A stretch of DNA of 10,571 bases from JBAYFX01 sp041666965 (lineage in GTDB: Bacteria; Patescibacteriota; Microgenomatia; UBA12405): NCBI GenBank assembly GCA_041666965.1, contig JBAYFX010000031.1:1-10571 (forward strand). Reading direction: 5' to 3'. A model generated the notes under the pieces. The model saw only the letters and a program-made list of their open reading frames with translations, was not told the DNA's origin and did not search any database. Position numbers and translations under genes: made by a program. Of the stretch, positions 1 to 6,670 are shown piece by piece (position 1 is the first letter of the stretch; each line of letters starts with the position of its first letter).

Positions 1-2
1 AG

Positions 3-47
3 CCTTCAAACTACGGCAGCCGCGGCCGTCTCAAATACAAGTTGTAA
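3..47 (+). CDS. C-terminal end of a gene truncated by the window edge
   Basis: Reading from base 3 gives fourteen codons ending in PSNYGSRGRLKYKL and a TAA stop at 45-47. The basic, glycine-rich tail reads like real protein, and the stop lies only 7 bases from the stop of the convergent Nudix gene, which is the tight packing seen elsewhere here. Too little is present to name a family. The other two plus-strand frames also stay open for some distance, so the frame choice is an inference. Confidence 0.45.
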   Translation, partial: PSNYGSRGRLKYKL

Positions 48-54
48 AAATTCT

Positions 55-570
55 CTATTTTGATTTCTGGCTTATTTCCAGTCTTTCTTTAGCTTTCCGA
101 AGCAGTACCTTTTCTGAATCATAGGCTAGCTTGGCAGTTGCCTCCTCAAACGGTAACCATGCCCGTTCCAGTACCACCTCTGCGTCAAAGTACCTCAATC
201 GGCTGTCTTCAGTATATTCCATCAGAAAAAAGGTTACTTTCTTAATTATTTTTTTGCGCGTTGCCTTGTCTACAATGTTGTAATTGTTAGACCCAATTTT
301 AGTAATGACTTTAGCCTTAATTTTTCCTTCTTCTTCCACTTCCCTCACTGCCGCCGCTTTCAAAAACTCTCCCTGTTTCAGGTGTCCTTTGGGTAGTTTG
401 TAAATGGCATCACTCCGGTATCTCCCCTTAGCGCCTGTTCTTTTACTGGTTGCCGTTTTAATCACCAACCATTTCACACCCCCTCCTTCAATTCTGTATA
501 CAATCCCTCCGGCCGACCGTTCGTCATAAAACAATCCATCACTGATTTTTGTGGTTACTTTTTTACTCAC
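55..570 (-). CDS. Nudix hydrolase (MutT-like)
   Basis: This 171-residue single-domain protein should hydrolyse a nucleoside diphosphate linked to some other group, using divalent metal in the cytoplasm. The substrate (damaged nucleotide, dinucleoside polyphosphate or nucleotide sugar) cannot be told from sequence. The Nudix box runs from G62 to I84: G62, E68, then REVEEE at 76-81, which supplies the metal-binding glutamates. The usual glycine near the end of the box is a lysine (K83), with glycine one place earlier. SAGGIVYR at 19-26 is the typical first strand and KLPKGHLKQGE leads into the box. The start is GTG at 568-570. There is no spaced Shine-Dalgarno; AGGGG abuts the start and a TATAAT lies 5 bases upstream, so a leaderless start is likely. 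The gene is divergent from the lipoprotein gene. Confidence 0.93.
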   Translation of the reverse strand: MSKKVTTKISDGLFYDERSAGGIVYRIEGGGVKWLVIKTATSKRTGAKGRYRSDAIYKLPKGHLKQGEFLKAAAVREVEEEGKIKAKVITKIGSNNYNIVDKATRKKIIKKVTFFLMEYTEDSRLRYFDAEVVLERAWLPFEEATAKLAYDSEKVLLRKAKERLEISQKSK

Positions 571-575
571 CCCCT

Positions 576-581
576 ATTATA
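576..581 (-). promoter_or_regulatory. -10 box of the Nudix gene, leaderless arrangement
   Basis: On the minus strand TATAAT is followed by five bases (AGGGG) and then the GTG start. A start of transcription at normal distance would fall on the start codon. No convincing -35 is seen at 16-18 bases upstream. Confidence 0.5.
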
Positions 582-671
582 GAACACTTGTGGCTATTTA
601 TGCCTTTCTTGAGGCGATTATCAATATTCTTAAATATTTCTCTGAGTTTGCCCTAATATCCTGTTAATTCC

Positions 672-686
672 ATAGTAAAATACTAT
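672..686 (+). promoter_or_regulatory. -10 box within a perfect dyad before the lipoprotein gene
   Basis: TAAAAT at 676-681 stands six bases before the ATG at 688, which puts the expected transcription start on the A of the ATG. It lies inside a perfect inverted repeat, ATAGTA and TACTAT separated by AAA (672-686), which could be a small operator or simply AT-rich symmetry. No Shine-Dalgarno and no good -35 are visible. Confidence 0.45.
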
Positions 687-687
687 T

Positions 688-1284
688 ATGAAACACATTC
701 TTGTACTCTCCGCTTTGTCTCTAATTTTCTTAACTGCTTGCGGGACAAATACTCCCACCTCTCTCCCGATTTCCGATTCAGCCACCCCCACCTCAGCTCC
801 TGCTGCCGCATCCAAGTCTCTTCGCGAACTACTCGGTCTTGGTGTTGCCCAAAAGTGTACCTTTGCTACTTCCACCGACGACGGTCAGGTCCTTAGCGGC
901 ACCATTATAATTGATAAAACTAAATTTAAGCAGATTGTTACTACTACTTCCAAAGACGCGGGTCAAGTAACAGTCAATGCTGTAAGTGACGGGGATTATT
1001 TCTACAGTTGGAACAGTCAAATGCCCTCCCAGGGTATTAAGTTTAAATCGCCTACTCCCGGTGCTTCTGACGTAGCCGAAGTACCCCAAGATGCCAATAC
1101 CAATATTGACCTAGATTCAAAATTCAACTACAACTGTTCTCCTGTTTCAGTTTCTGCCTCCGAGTTTGACTTACCCTCTGGCGTTGAATTCACAGATCTT
1201 CAGGCTATGTTGGACGCAACCAAAAACGGTGGCTTTGACCTCGAAGATCTCAAAAAAATGATTCCCCAAGACTTCGACGAATAA
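688..1284 (+). CDS. secreted lipoprotein of unknown function
   Basis: The 198-residue product starts with a short type II signal peptide: K2, a hydrophobic core at 4-15 and the lipobox LTAC with the lipidated cysteine at 18. A Thr/Ser/Pro/Ala-rich linker (19-43) would hold the rest away from the membrane. The mature domain (about 44-198) alternates short polar and beta-prone segments and carries exactly two cysteines, C57 and C150, which could form a disulfide. The final 40 residues are acidic. The pattern recalls the one-domain beta-rich lipoproteins common in small-genome Patescibacteria, but I cannot name a family or ligand. ATG at 688 is chosen because it gives a complete signal peptide. 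The gene is followed after 52 bases by the MFS gene, which has its own promoter-like sequence. Confidence 0.85.
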   Translation: MKHILVLSALSLIFLTACGTNTPTSLPISDSATPTSAPAAASKSLRELLGLGVAQKCTFATSTDDGQVLSGTIIIDKTKFKQIVTTTSKDAGQVTVNAVSDGDYFYSWNSQMPSQGIKFKSPTPGASDVAEVPQDANTNIDLDSKFNYNCSPVSVSASEFDLPSGVEFTDLQAMLDATKNGGFDLEDLKKMIPQDFDE

Positions 1285-1316
1285 GTTGCGGTAACCTGCA
1301 TTGTGTTAAAGGCCCA

Positions 1317-1335
1317 AAAATAGGCTAAAATAGGC
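1317..1335 (+). promoter_or_regulatory. -10 box and tandem 10-mer before the MFS gene
   Basis: The nine bases AAAATAGGC occur at 1317-1325 and again at 1327-1335, ten bases apart. The second copy forms TAAAAT (1326-1331) five bases before the ATG at 1337. A weak -35 candidate, TTGTGT at 1301-1306, sits 19 bases upstream. There is no Shine-Dalgarno, so a leaderless start is likely. Confidence 0.45.
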
Positions 1336-1336
1336 C

Positions 1337-2509
1337 ATGTCTGTGGCGCTACATCCAAATATTTTATATCTAACCTGGTTCAACTTTTCTGTTGACTTCA
1401 CTTTGTATGGCCCAATTGCCATCATCTACTTTTCCCAAATAACCGGCTCCTACGCTCTGGCTCTGTCTGTGTTTTCTGTAGAAATGATTAGTTCCAGTCT
1501 CTTTGAGTTTCCCACTGGTGCCTTCTCCGATTATTCCGGCCGCCGCAAGACTGTCATCTACGGCGCCATTTGTGGCGTTATATCTGCTTTGTTTTATGCT
1601 CTCGGGTTTAACTATTGGTTTTTGTTTGTCGGGGCTATTTTTGCCGGTTTAGGTAGGGCTTTCCACAGTGGTAACAATGCGGCACTGCTTCACGAATCCT
1701 TAAGGGAAAATAGTCAGGAGGAAGAGTACTCTAAGTATTCCGGTCAGACCAATTCCATGTTTCAGTTAGCTCTGGCCATTTCCGCCATATTGGGTGGTTT
1801 TGTCGCCTTCTGGTCTCTGTCTTTGGCAGTCTGGTTAACCATTATTCCCCGAGTTATTGGTTTAGTCCTCTCCCTTAAATTAGTTGAGCCCAAGTTAGTC
1901 GATATCCGCTCGGATAATAATATTTTTGCCCACCTCAAAGAGTCACTTCGAAACTTTAAAAACAATCATGAGTTAAGAGACCTTTCCGTAACCAGTATTC
2001 TTAAATACGGTATCGAAGAAACTGCCCATCAATTTAAACCAGCATTTATTGCTACTCTTTGGCCGGTTTGGGCCATCAATATATCCGGAACCTTAAATCA
2101 TTTATTGGCAACGTTTGGTTTCCGGTTTGGCTCCGCCATCGCTAAAAAATATGGTTTTTTGAAAGTACTTTTTATTGGCGAATTTGTCAATCGGATTATT
2201 AGTGTTGTTTCAATACTAATGGCTAATGTAATATCCCCACTAACCATGACGTTAACCTCTTTCACCTATGGTGTAAATTCGGTGGCCCAAGATACCTTAT
2301 ATCAAAAACATTTTTCCAATCGTCAACGGGCGACGATGGGTAGTTTAAATGGACTAGCCGGGAGTTTGTTTTTCGGTGTGTTTGCCCTCTTGTTTGGCTT
2401 TGTTGCTGACCGGGTTGGTCCTAAAAACGGCCTGCTTATTGGTCAGGCGCTAATGTTTGGAGTGGTTTGGCTTTACTGGCGTATATACAAAAACTACGCC
2501 AAGTCCTAG
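1337..2509 (+). CDS. major facilitator superfamily transporter
   Basis: This 390-residue polytopic membrane protein has the length and helix pattern of a 12-helix MFS carrier. The loop between helices 2 and 3 carries the signature motif A, G61-AFS-D65-YSG-R69-R70-K71, and a degenerate second copy in the C-terminal half reads GFVADRVGPKNG at 354-365. The LLHESLRE stretch (117-124) and RATMGSLNGLAGSL (331-344) are typical of uncharacterised bacterial MFS proteins distantly related to drug/proton antiporters. Substrate is unknown; efflux is the usual guess for this subgroup. A hydrophilic loop at about 184-215 separates the halves. It contains CGA arginine codons (R172 at 1850-1852), relevant to the arginine tRNA set. 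It ends 7 bases from the convergent tRNA-Arg(CCG). Confidence 0.92.
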   Translation: MSVALHPNILYLTWFNFSVDFTLYGPIAIIYFSQITGSYALALSVFSVEMISSSLFEFPTGAFSDYSGRRKTVIYGAICGVISALFYALGFNYWFLFVGAIFAGLGRAFHSGNNAALLHESLRENSQEEEYSKYSGQTNSMFQLALAISAILGGFVAFWSLSLAVWLTIIPRVIGLVLSLKLVEPKLVDIRSDNNIFAHLKESLRNFKNNHELRDLSVTSILKYGIEETAHQFKPAFIATLWPVWAINISGTLNHLLATFGFRFGSAIAKKYGFLKVLFIGEFVNRIISVVSILMANVISPLTMTLTSFTYGVNSVAQDTLYQKHFSNRQRATMGSLNGLAGSLFFGVFALLFGFVADRVGPKNGLLIGQALMFGVVWLYWRIYKNYAKS

Positions 2510-2516
2510 CGTGTTG

Positions 2517-2588
2517 TGTTCCCGGTGGGAATCGAACCCACATCACTCCCTTCGGAGGGGAGAATTCTATCCATTAAACTACAGGAAC
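2517..2588 (-). tRNA. tRNA-Arg, anticodon CCG
   Basis: The minus strand folds as a complete 72-base cloverleaf. Acceptor arms are GTTCCTG and CGGGAAC with discriminator A73, the D loop carries G18 G19 A20, the anticodon stem CTCCC/GGGAG closes the loop CTCCGAA, and the T arm GTGGG/CCCAC is fully paired. Anticodon CCG reads CGG. A20 and C35 are arginine identity elements. CCA is not encoded (ACA follows). The body is almost identical to the tRNA-Arg at 9722-9793. The gene lies 115 bases downstream of clpB with a palindrome and a partial copy of its own 5' end in between. Confidence 0.96.
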
Positions 2589-2668
2589 TTACACTCCTAT
2601 TATATCCACCCGCCTGCTTTAGCTGTCCGAAAGCTTTCGGACTGCGGGCAGGTTTAACTACAGGAACT
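2577..2668 (-). repeat. 13-bp direct repeat duplicating the tRNA-Arg 5' end
   Basis: On the plus strand AACTACAGGAACT occurs at 2577-2589 (the first 12 bases of tRNA-Arg plus one flanking base) and exactly again at 2656-2668, 79 bases apart. The palindromic element at 2609-2652 sits between the copies. The outer copy has no tRNA body attached and is a remnant. Confidence 0.8.
2609..2652. repeat. REP-like palindromic element A
   Basis: The core GTCCGAAAG/CTTTCGGAC (2625-2642) is a perfect 18-base palindrome, extended by GC/GC beyond one T-T mismatch to 2622-2645. Outer arms CCTGC (2613-2617) and GCAGG (2648-2652), or CCCGC and GCGGG, pair around it. No U-run follows on either strand, so it is not a classical intrinsic terminator. 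The core CCGAAAGCTTT is shared with the element at 9066-9112. Confidence 0.75.
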
Positions 2669-2680
2669 AACGTTCCCGCT

Positions 2681-2686
2681 ATTTTA
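2681..2686 (-). promoter_or_regulatory. probable -10 box of tRNA-Arg(CCG)
   Basis: On the minus strand TAAAAT is placed to start transcription at about 2674, seven bases before the remnant tRNA 5' sequence. The intact tRNA begins 86 bases further on, so the primary transcript would have a long structured leader needing RNase P removal. No good -35 is seen. Cotranscription with clpB, which ends at 2704, is also possible. Confidence 0.45.
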
Positions 2687-2703
2687 CCCTATTATTGCTT
2701 GTC

Positions 2704-5244
2704 TTAGTCCATCAGTCTGACTTCAAGCTTCCCATTTTTCGCCTCCGCCACAATTCCACTTCGGCTCCCCTCAGCAAATGACAAAACAAGCATGGCTACC
2801 CGGTCAGTAATTTCCGTTTCAATTAACCGCTTCAACGGCCTGGCGCCAAAAACCGGATCAAATCCGTGTTGGGCCAAATAATCTTTGGCTTTGTCGGTAA
2901 CCTCCAAAATTACATTTTGGTCCCTCAGTCTTTCCGTCAGTCTCTTAATTTGAATGTCCACAATTTGTCTTAGCTGTTTAACGTCCAGTCTCTCAAAAAT
3001 AATAATCTGGTCAATCCGGTTTAAAAATTCCGGTCTAAAACTTTTGTTAACCAGTTCCGTTACCTCTTTTCTCATTTTTTTATCATCACTAACGCTTGTT
3101 ATAATTTCGGCACCCATATTTGACGTCATGATTACCACTGTGTTACTAAAATCCACCACCTTTCCCTTCCCGTCAGTCAGCCTTCCTTCGTCAAATACCT
3201 GTAAAAATACGCTAAATATTTGTGGGTTGGCCTTCTCAATTTCATCCAAAAGCACTATACTGTAAGGCTTCCGGCGCACCGCCTCAGTTAACTGACCTCC
3301 CTCCTCATAGCCCACATATCCCGGAGGCGCCCCAATTAGCCGGGCTACACTGTGAGCTTCGCTGTATTCACTCATGTCAATCCGAATTAGCGCCCGCTCG
3401 TCATTAAACAGTTGTTCCGCCAGCGCTTTGGCTGTTTCGGTTTTCCCAACCCCCGTTGGCCCTAAAAATAAAAAAGTCGCCGGCTTCTGACTCTCACCCA
3501 AATGAAGTCGACTTCGCCTGACCGCGTTAGCCACCGCCCCCACCGCTTCCTTCTGTCCTATTACCCGCTTGCCCATTTCCTCTTCCAGGTTAATTAGTTT
3601 ACTGCTTTCGGTGCTTAGTATCCGCTGAGCCGGAATCCCGGTCCACCGGGCTACCACCCTCGCCACTTCTTCCTCGCTCACTTCCTGGTTAATTAATTGG
3701 TCTTCTTTTTCAATTTTTTGCCATTTCTCTTCCGCCGCCTTCACTGCTTTGTCCGTTTTGGGAATTTCCCCGTATTTAATTTCCGCTGCCTTATCCAGCT
3801 CCAGGTTTCGTTCCGCTTCTTCTAATTTTAATTTCCAAGAATCCATTTCTTCCTTACCTTTTTGTATTTCCCCCAATACCTTTTTTTGTTCTTGCCACCG
3901 AGTCATTAGTCTTCCCAATTCCTCTTTCTTTTGAGCCATTTCTTTCTCAATTTCCTCCAATCTTTTCTCATTAGTTTCATTTTTATCCTTAGCAATTGCC
4001 TTGCCTTCAATTTCCAGCTGGCGTATTGACCGCTCTAAAGTATCAATTTCCGCTGGGCTGCTTTCCCGCTGAATCCGCAAACCGCTAGCTGCCTCGTCAA
4101 TCAAATCAATGGCCTTGTCTGGCAAAAATCTGTCCCTAATATAGCGGTTACTTAATTTCGCCGCTGCCACCAAAGCTCCGTCATTAATTTTAATTCCGTG
4201 GTGTATTTCATATTTTTCCTTAAGTCCTCGCAAAATTGATATTGTTGACTCAACACTAGGTTCACCAACCATCACCGGCTGAAACCGTCGCTCCAAGGCC
4301 GCATCTTTCTCGATATATTTTCGGTATTCATTTAGTGTGGTTGCCCCAATTACCCGCAGACTTCCCCGGGCTAGCCCGGGTTTAAGCATATTGCTGGCAT
4401 CAATCGCCCCTTCCGATCCTCCGGCTCCTACAATCGTATGCAGCTCGTCAATAAACAAAATAATTTTGCCATCCGAGCGGGTAATTTCTTCAATTACGTT
4501 TTTAAGCCTTTCCTCAAATTCGCCCCGGTATTTGGCTCCGGCTAGCAGGGTCGAAATTTCCAAAATTAGTATTTTTTTGTTTTTTAAAGATTCCGGTACG
4601 TCCCCATTAACTATTCTTACCGCTACTCCCTCCACAATCGCCGTTTTTCCTACTCCCGGGTCGCCCACCAGTACTGGGTTATTTTTAGTTCTGCGCGACA
4701 ACACTTGCATTATTCGTCGAATCTCTTCTTCCCGGCCAATCACTGGGTCAATTTTTCCGTTTTTGGCTAACTCAGTTAGGTCAACTGTATATTTTTTTAA
4801 GGCCTGATAGTTTTGTTCCTTGGTTTCACTGTCAGCTGTTTTGCCTGCCCGTAAATTACTAATTTTTTGCTTCACCTCCTCCAAACTTATCTTCTCTCTA
4901 ATCTCGGAGTTAGCTTTTTCCGACAGTCCCCAAACCAGCATTTCCTGGGGTAAATATTGGTCTCCCATTTCCCGGGACTTGCTTGTTGCCGTTAAAATTA
5001 TTTGGTTTAAAGTTTGAGACGGCCTGGGTTCGCTCCCGGCTCCTTCGGTCTTGGGAAGAGAATTGATTTTATCCTCTACCCAACCTAAGTTAATATTTCC
5101 CAATAGTTCTTTACCTACACCTTCTTTGGTAAGTAGGGCCCAGAGAAGGTGCCAGTCTTCCACCATTGGGTTTCGTTTTTCCTGACTCTTAATTACAGCG
5201 CTGTTAAGCGTTTCAGTTGCCAGTTGAGTGAATTGTGGTTCCAT
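2704..5244 (-). CDS. clpB: ClpB, AAA+ protein disaggregase
   Basis: This 846-residue cytoplasmic hexameric chaperone pulls aggregated polypeptides through its pore using ATP, normally with DnaK. Order of domains: Clp N-domain (about 1-130); D1 with Walker A GDPGVGKT 194-201, pore tyrosine Y239 (KYRGEFE), Walker B FIDELH 264-269 and arginine fingers R319/R320; a full-length coiled-coil M domain at about 395-515; D2 with Walker A GPTGVGKT 595-602, pore loop GYVG 642-645, Walker B LLDEIE 665-670, R743 in NRID and sensor-2 GAR 800-802. The long M domain and the absence of an IGF/LGF ClpP-docking loop between the D2 Walker B region and the sensor distinguish it from ClpA/ClpC. All key residues are present. 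The ATG is preceded by a consensus promoter and no Shine-Dalgarno; no CIRCE element is visible. Confidence 0.98.
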   Translation of the reverse strand: MEPQFTQLATETLNSAVIKSQEKRNPMVEDWHLLWALLTKEGVGKELLGNINLGWVEDKINSLPKTEGAGSEPRPSQTLNQIILTATSKSREMGDQYLPQEMLVWGLSEKANSEIREKISLEEVKQKISNLRAGKTADSETKEQNYQALKKYTVDLTELAKNGKIDPVIGREEEIRRIMQVLSRRTKNNPVLVGDPGVGKTAIVEGVAVRIVNGDVPESLKNKKILILEISTLLAGAKYRGEFEERLKNVIEEITRSDGKIILFIDELHTIVGAGGSEGAIDASNMLKPGLARGSLRVIGATTLNEYRKYIEKDAALERRFQPVMVGEPSVESTISILRGLKEKYEIHHGIKINDGALVAAAKLSNRYIRDRFLPDKAIDLIDEAASGLRIQRESSPAEIDTLERSIRQLEIEGKAIAKDKNETNEKRLEEIEKEMAQKKEELGRLMTRWQEQKKVLGEIQKGKEEMDSWKLKLEEAERNLELDKAAEIKYGEIPKTDKAVKAAEEKWQKIEKEDQLINQEVSEEEVARVVARWTGIPAQRILSTESSKLINLEEEMGKRVIGQKEAVGAVANAVRRSRLHLGESQKPATFLFLGPTGVGKTETAKALAEQLFNDERALIRIDMSEYSEAHSVARLIGAPPGYVGYEEGGQLTEAVRRKPYSIVLLDEIEKANPQIFSVFLQVFDEGRLTDGKGKVVDFSNTVVIMTSNMGAEIITSVSDDKKMRKEVTELVNKSFRPEFLNRIDQIIIFERLDVKQLRQIVDIQIKRLTERLRDQNVILEVTDKAKDYLAQHGFDPVFGARPLKRLIETEITDRVAMLVLSFAEGSRSGIVAEAKNGKLEVRLMD

Positions 5245-5249
5245 GCTTA

Positions 5250-5278
5250 ATTTTATCTATTCTGGCAATCCCTGTCAA
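5250..5278 (-). promoter_or_regulatory. clpB promoter, consensus, leaderless
   Basis: On the minus strand TTGACA (5273-5278), a 17-base spacer and TAAAAT (5250-5255) form a near-perfect housekeeping-sigma promoter. Only five bases (TAAGC) separate the -10 box from the ATG at 5244, so the transcript should begin at the start codon. This is the best-supported leaderless promoter in the window. Confidence 0.85.
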
Positions 5279-5331
5279 CGTCTGCTAAATCATTACCGAA
5301 GTCACATATTTTGTTTTTGCAAACTCCTGAC

Positions 5332-5589
5332 TTAGTAAGCTTTATTTTGGGAGTAGTTAGTCCACCATATAGTCAATATAACCAAAACAAAAAAGAAAAA
5401 AGCAATTGTTAGAGATGTTTTAGTAAAAGACTTATGTCTGTTAATCCAGATTATTCCAATCATTATTATCGCCAAAATATAACTACCTACAAATGACCAA
5501 GGGGAATATAATTGAAAATTAATTGATACTAGAAAAAAAACTGGCAGCAAAAGTAAAAATATTCCCAGCACTTTTATCACAGACCTCAT
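5332..5589 (-). CDS. small three-helix membrane protein
   Basis: The 85-residue product is almost entirely hydrophobic, with predicted membrane segments at about 5-24, 32-49 and 60-77 joined by short loops, one of them basic (RHKSFTK at 51-57). No known motif is visible and I do not recognise a family. It starts 8 bases after the stop of the nitroreductase gene on the same strand, so the two are very likely cotranscribed. A TAGAAT whose first three bases are the upstream stop codon lies five bases before this ATG and could serve as a weak internal -10; no Shine-Dalgarno is seen. A role beside the reductase, for example in the same stress response, is only suggested by position. Confidence 0.72.
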   Translation of the reverse strand: MRSVIKVLGIFLLLLPVFFLVSINFQLYSPWSFVGSYILAIIMIGIIWINRHKSFTKTSLTIAFFFFVLVILTIWWTNYSQNKAY

Positions 5590-5594
5590 TACGA

Positions 5595-5600
5595 ATTCTA
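5595..5600 (-). promoter_or_regulatory. possible internal -10 box for the small membrane protein
   Basis: TAGAAT on the minus strand starts with the TAG stop of the nitroreductase gene and ends five bases before the next ATG, the spacing seen at other genes here. No -35 or extended TGn is present, so this is weak; readthrough from the upstream promoter would also serve. Confidence 0.3.
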
Positions 5601-6629
5601 CATCAATACTGCCCCTACATTTTTTCTTGGAGACATTCTTCCTCTTTTACCGTAACCCATCCTAAAAAGCAATTGGGGCCACATTCTCTCCCCCAATATT
5701 AGTGCCAATTCAGATCGTTTTTTAGGTAACTGGGCCACCGAGTTAAAATATCCGGTTTGTAAATTTTGCGAGGTAGCCCACAGGCACAGATATTCATATT
5801 TTCGCCCCGCCTCTACCCAAGACCTCAAATTATCATTTTTTGTCCACAATACTCCCACTAAAGGTGCTTCAAGAAGCCACTTTCTATCTCTTTCTGCCCG
5901 GTCGTCAATACTTTTGAATTCAGTCCCCATAAATTGTTTTAGGTTCATACTAAAGTTGGTCAAGCTCACAACTCCATTCTTCTTTAATCCTAAATCAGTA
6001 ATATCCTTTTTAAGCCAAAATTCCAGTTCTTCAGTCAACTTTTTGCTTCTAAACCATATTTTTTGGGCACTTGAAACTAATTGAGCCACTTTTTCTTTTT
6101 CGGCCACATTTTTAACCCAACTAATTTTTACCCCGTTAGCCGTTAACCACTTATTCTCATCCTTGTGGAAATTTATGTCTACTTCCTTGCTAGTATCAAA
6201 CTTGTTTCGGCTAGTCGACCGCTTGGTAATTGCTTCAAATAGTGGTTCAATCTCTCCATAATCTCGCCTGACGTCTTTAAATTCCATTTCCAAAACTAAG
6301 TTTGGTTTACTTGCCACTGGCCACCAGTTTTCTTCCCATACTAAATTGAATCTTTTAGCCGCAGTTTCTAAATTAGTTATGGCGCAGCCTACCGAAATGT
6401 AGAGCTCTCTATTTTCCGGGTCGACTTCTTTGCGGCTTTGGTCCAAGTCAGCCCACACTTGCAGCTTGTTTTTTTCAATATAAAATTTCCATGGTTGAGT
6501 GTTGTGTCCAGAAGGGGCTAAAATTGCGTAGTGAAGTAGAAATTTCAACTGAATTTCTATTTTTTGTTTTTGGGGAAACTTATCCTCTCTTACTTTCCAG
6601 ACACTTAAAGTTTGCTTATTTGTAATCAT
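5598..6629 (-). CDS. Acg-type nitroreductase family protein
   Basis: The 343-residue protein matches the Acg-like branch of the FMN-dependent nitroreductase superfamily, in which two nitroreductase-like halves are fused. Diagnostic stretches are YAILAPSGHNTQPWKF at 34-49, DPENRELYISVGCAITNLETAA at 70-91, KRSTSRNKF at 136-144 and the C-terminal PQLLFRMGYGKRGRMSPRK at 318-336, a variant of the usual LLRxGYGxxxxxSPRR end. Family members such as mycobacterial Acg are induced under stress and low oxygen and may sequester flavin rather than reduce nitro compounds, so activity is uncertain. ATG at 6627-6629 follows a consensus promoter overlapped by an operator-like dyad. It is the first gene of a two-gene unit with the small membrane protein. 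Confidence 0.87.
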   Translation of the reverse strand: MITNKQTLSVWKVREDKFPQKQKIEIQLKFLLHYAILAPSGHNTQPWKFYIEKNKLQVWADLDQSRKEVDPENRELYISVGCAITNLETAAKRFNLVWEENWWPVASKPNLVLEMEFKDVRRDYGEIEPLFEAITKRSTSRNKFDTSKEVDINFHKDENKWLTANGVKISWVKNVAEKEKVAQLVSSAQKIWFRSKKLTEELEFWLKKDITDLGLKKNGVVSLTNFSMNLKQFMGTEFKSIDDRAERDRKWLLEAPLVGVLWTKNDNLRSWVEAGRKYEYLCLWATSQNLQTGYFNSVAQLPKKRSELALILGERMWPQLLFRMGYGKRGRMSPRKNVGAVLM

Positions 6630-6649
6630 CTACTACAACTATAGTAGAT
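6628..6649. promoter_or_regulatory. operator-like dyad, BlaI/CopY-type
   Basis: On the plus strand arms ATCTACTACA (6628-6637) and TATAGTAGAT (6640-6649), separated by AC, form a 22-bp dyad with one mismatch in ten. The centre resembles the TACAnnTGTA core recognised by BlaI/MecI/CopY-family winged-helix repressors. It covers the -10 box and the start codon of the nitroreductase gene, where bound protein would block transcription. The regulator is not in this window. Confidence 0.6.
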
Positions 6650-6666
6650 CTCTTTTTTCCTGTCAA
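6638..6666 (-). promoter_or_regulatory. nitroreductase promoter, consensus
   Basis: TTGACA (6661-6666), a spacer of exactly 17 bases and TATAGT (6638-6643) precede the ATG by eight bases, predicting a transcript with a leader of zero to two bases. The ten bases CGTTGACAGG are identical at the clpB -35 region. Confidence 0.8.
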
Positions 6667-6670
6667 CGGC

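Noticed and set aside
2609..2652. Palindrome A as the intrinsic terminator of clpB
   Set aside because: The stem is not followed by a U-run on either strand, and its sequence recurs in part beside other tRNAs as a repeat.
2457..2707. Plus-strand open frames across the tRNA-Arg region and, similarly, at 9539-9859
   Set aside because: They run through the tRNA genes and both contain the same peptide because the two tRNAs are near-identical; these are spurious translations of antisense tRNA.
2954..5017. Several plus-strand open frames of 60-156 codons opposite clpB
   Set aside because: They lie wholly within the well-supported clpB gene on the other strand and their translations are low-complexity shadows (Ser/Pro/Leu-rich) without motifs.
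2704..5244. ClpC or ClpA identity for the AAA+ gene
   Set aside because: The M domain is full ClpB length and no IGF/LGF docking loop for ClpP is present in D2.
5245..5331. CIRCE (HrcA) operator upstream of clpB
   Set aside because: No TTAGCACTC-like inverted repeat is present; only a consensus promoter is seen.
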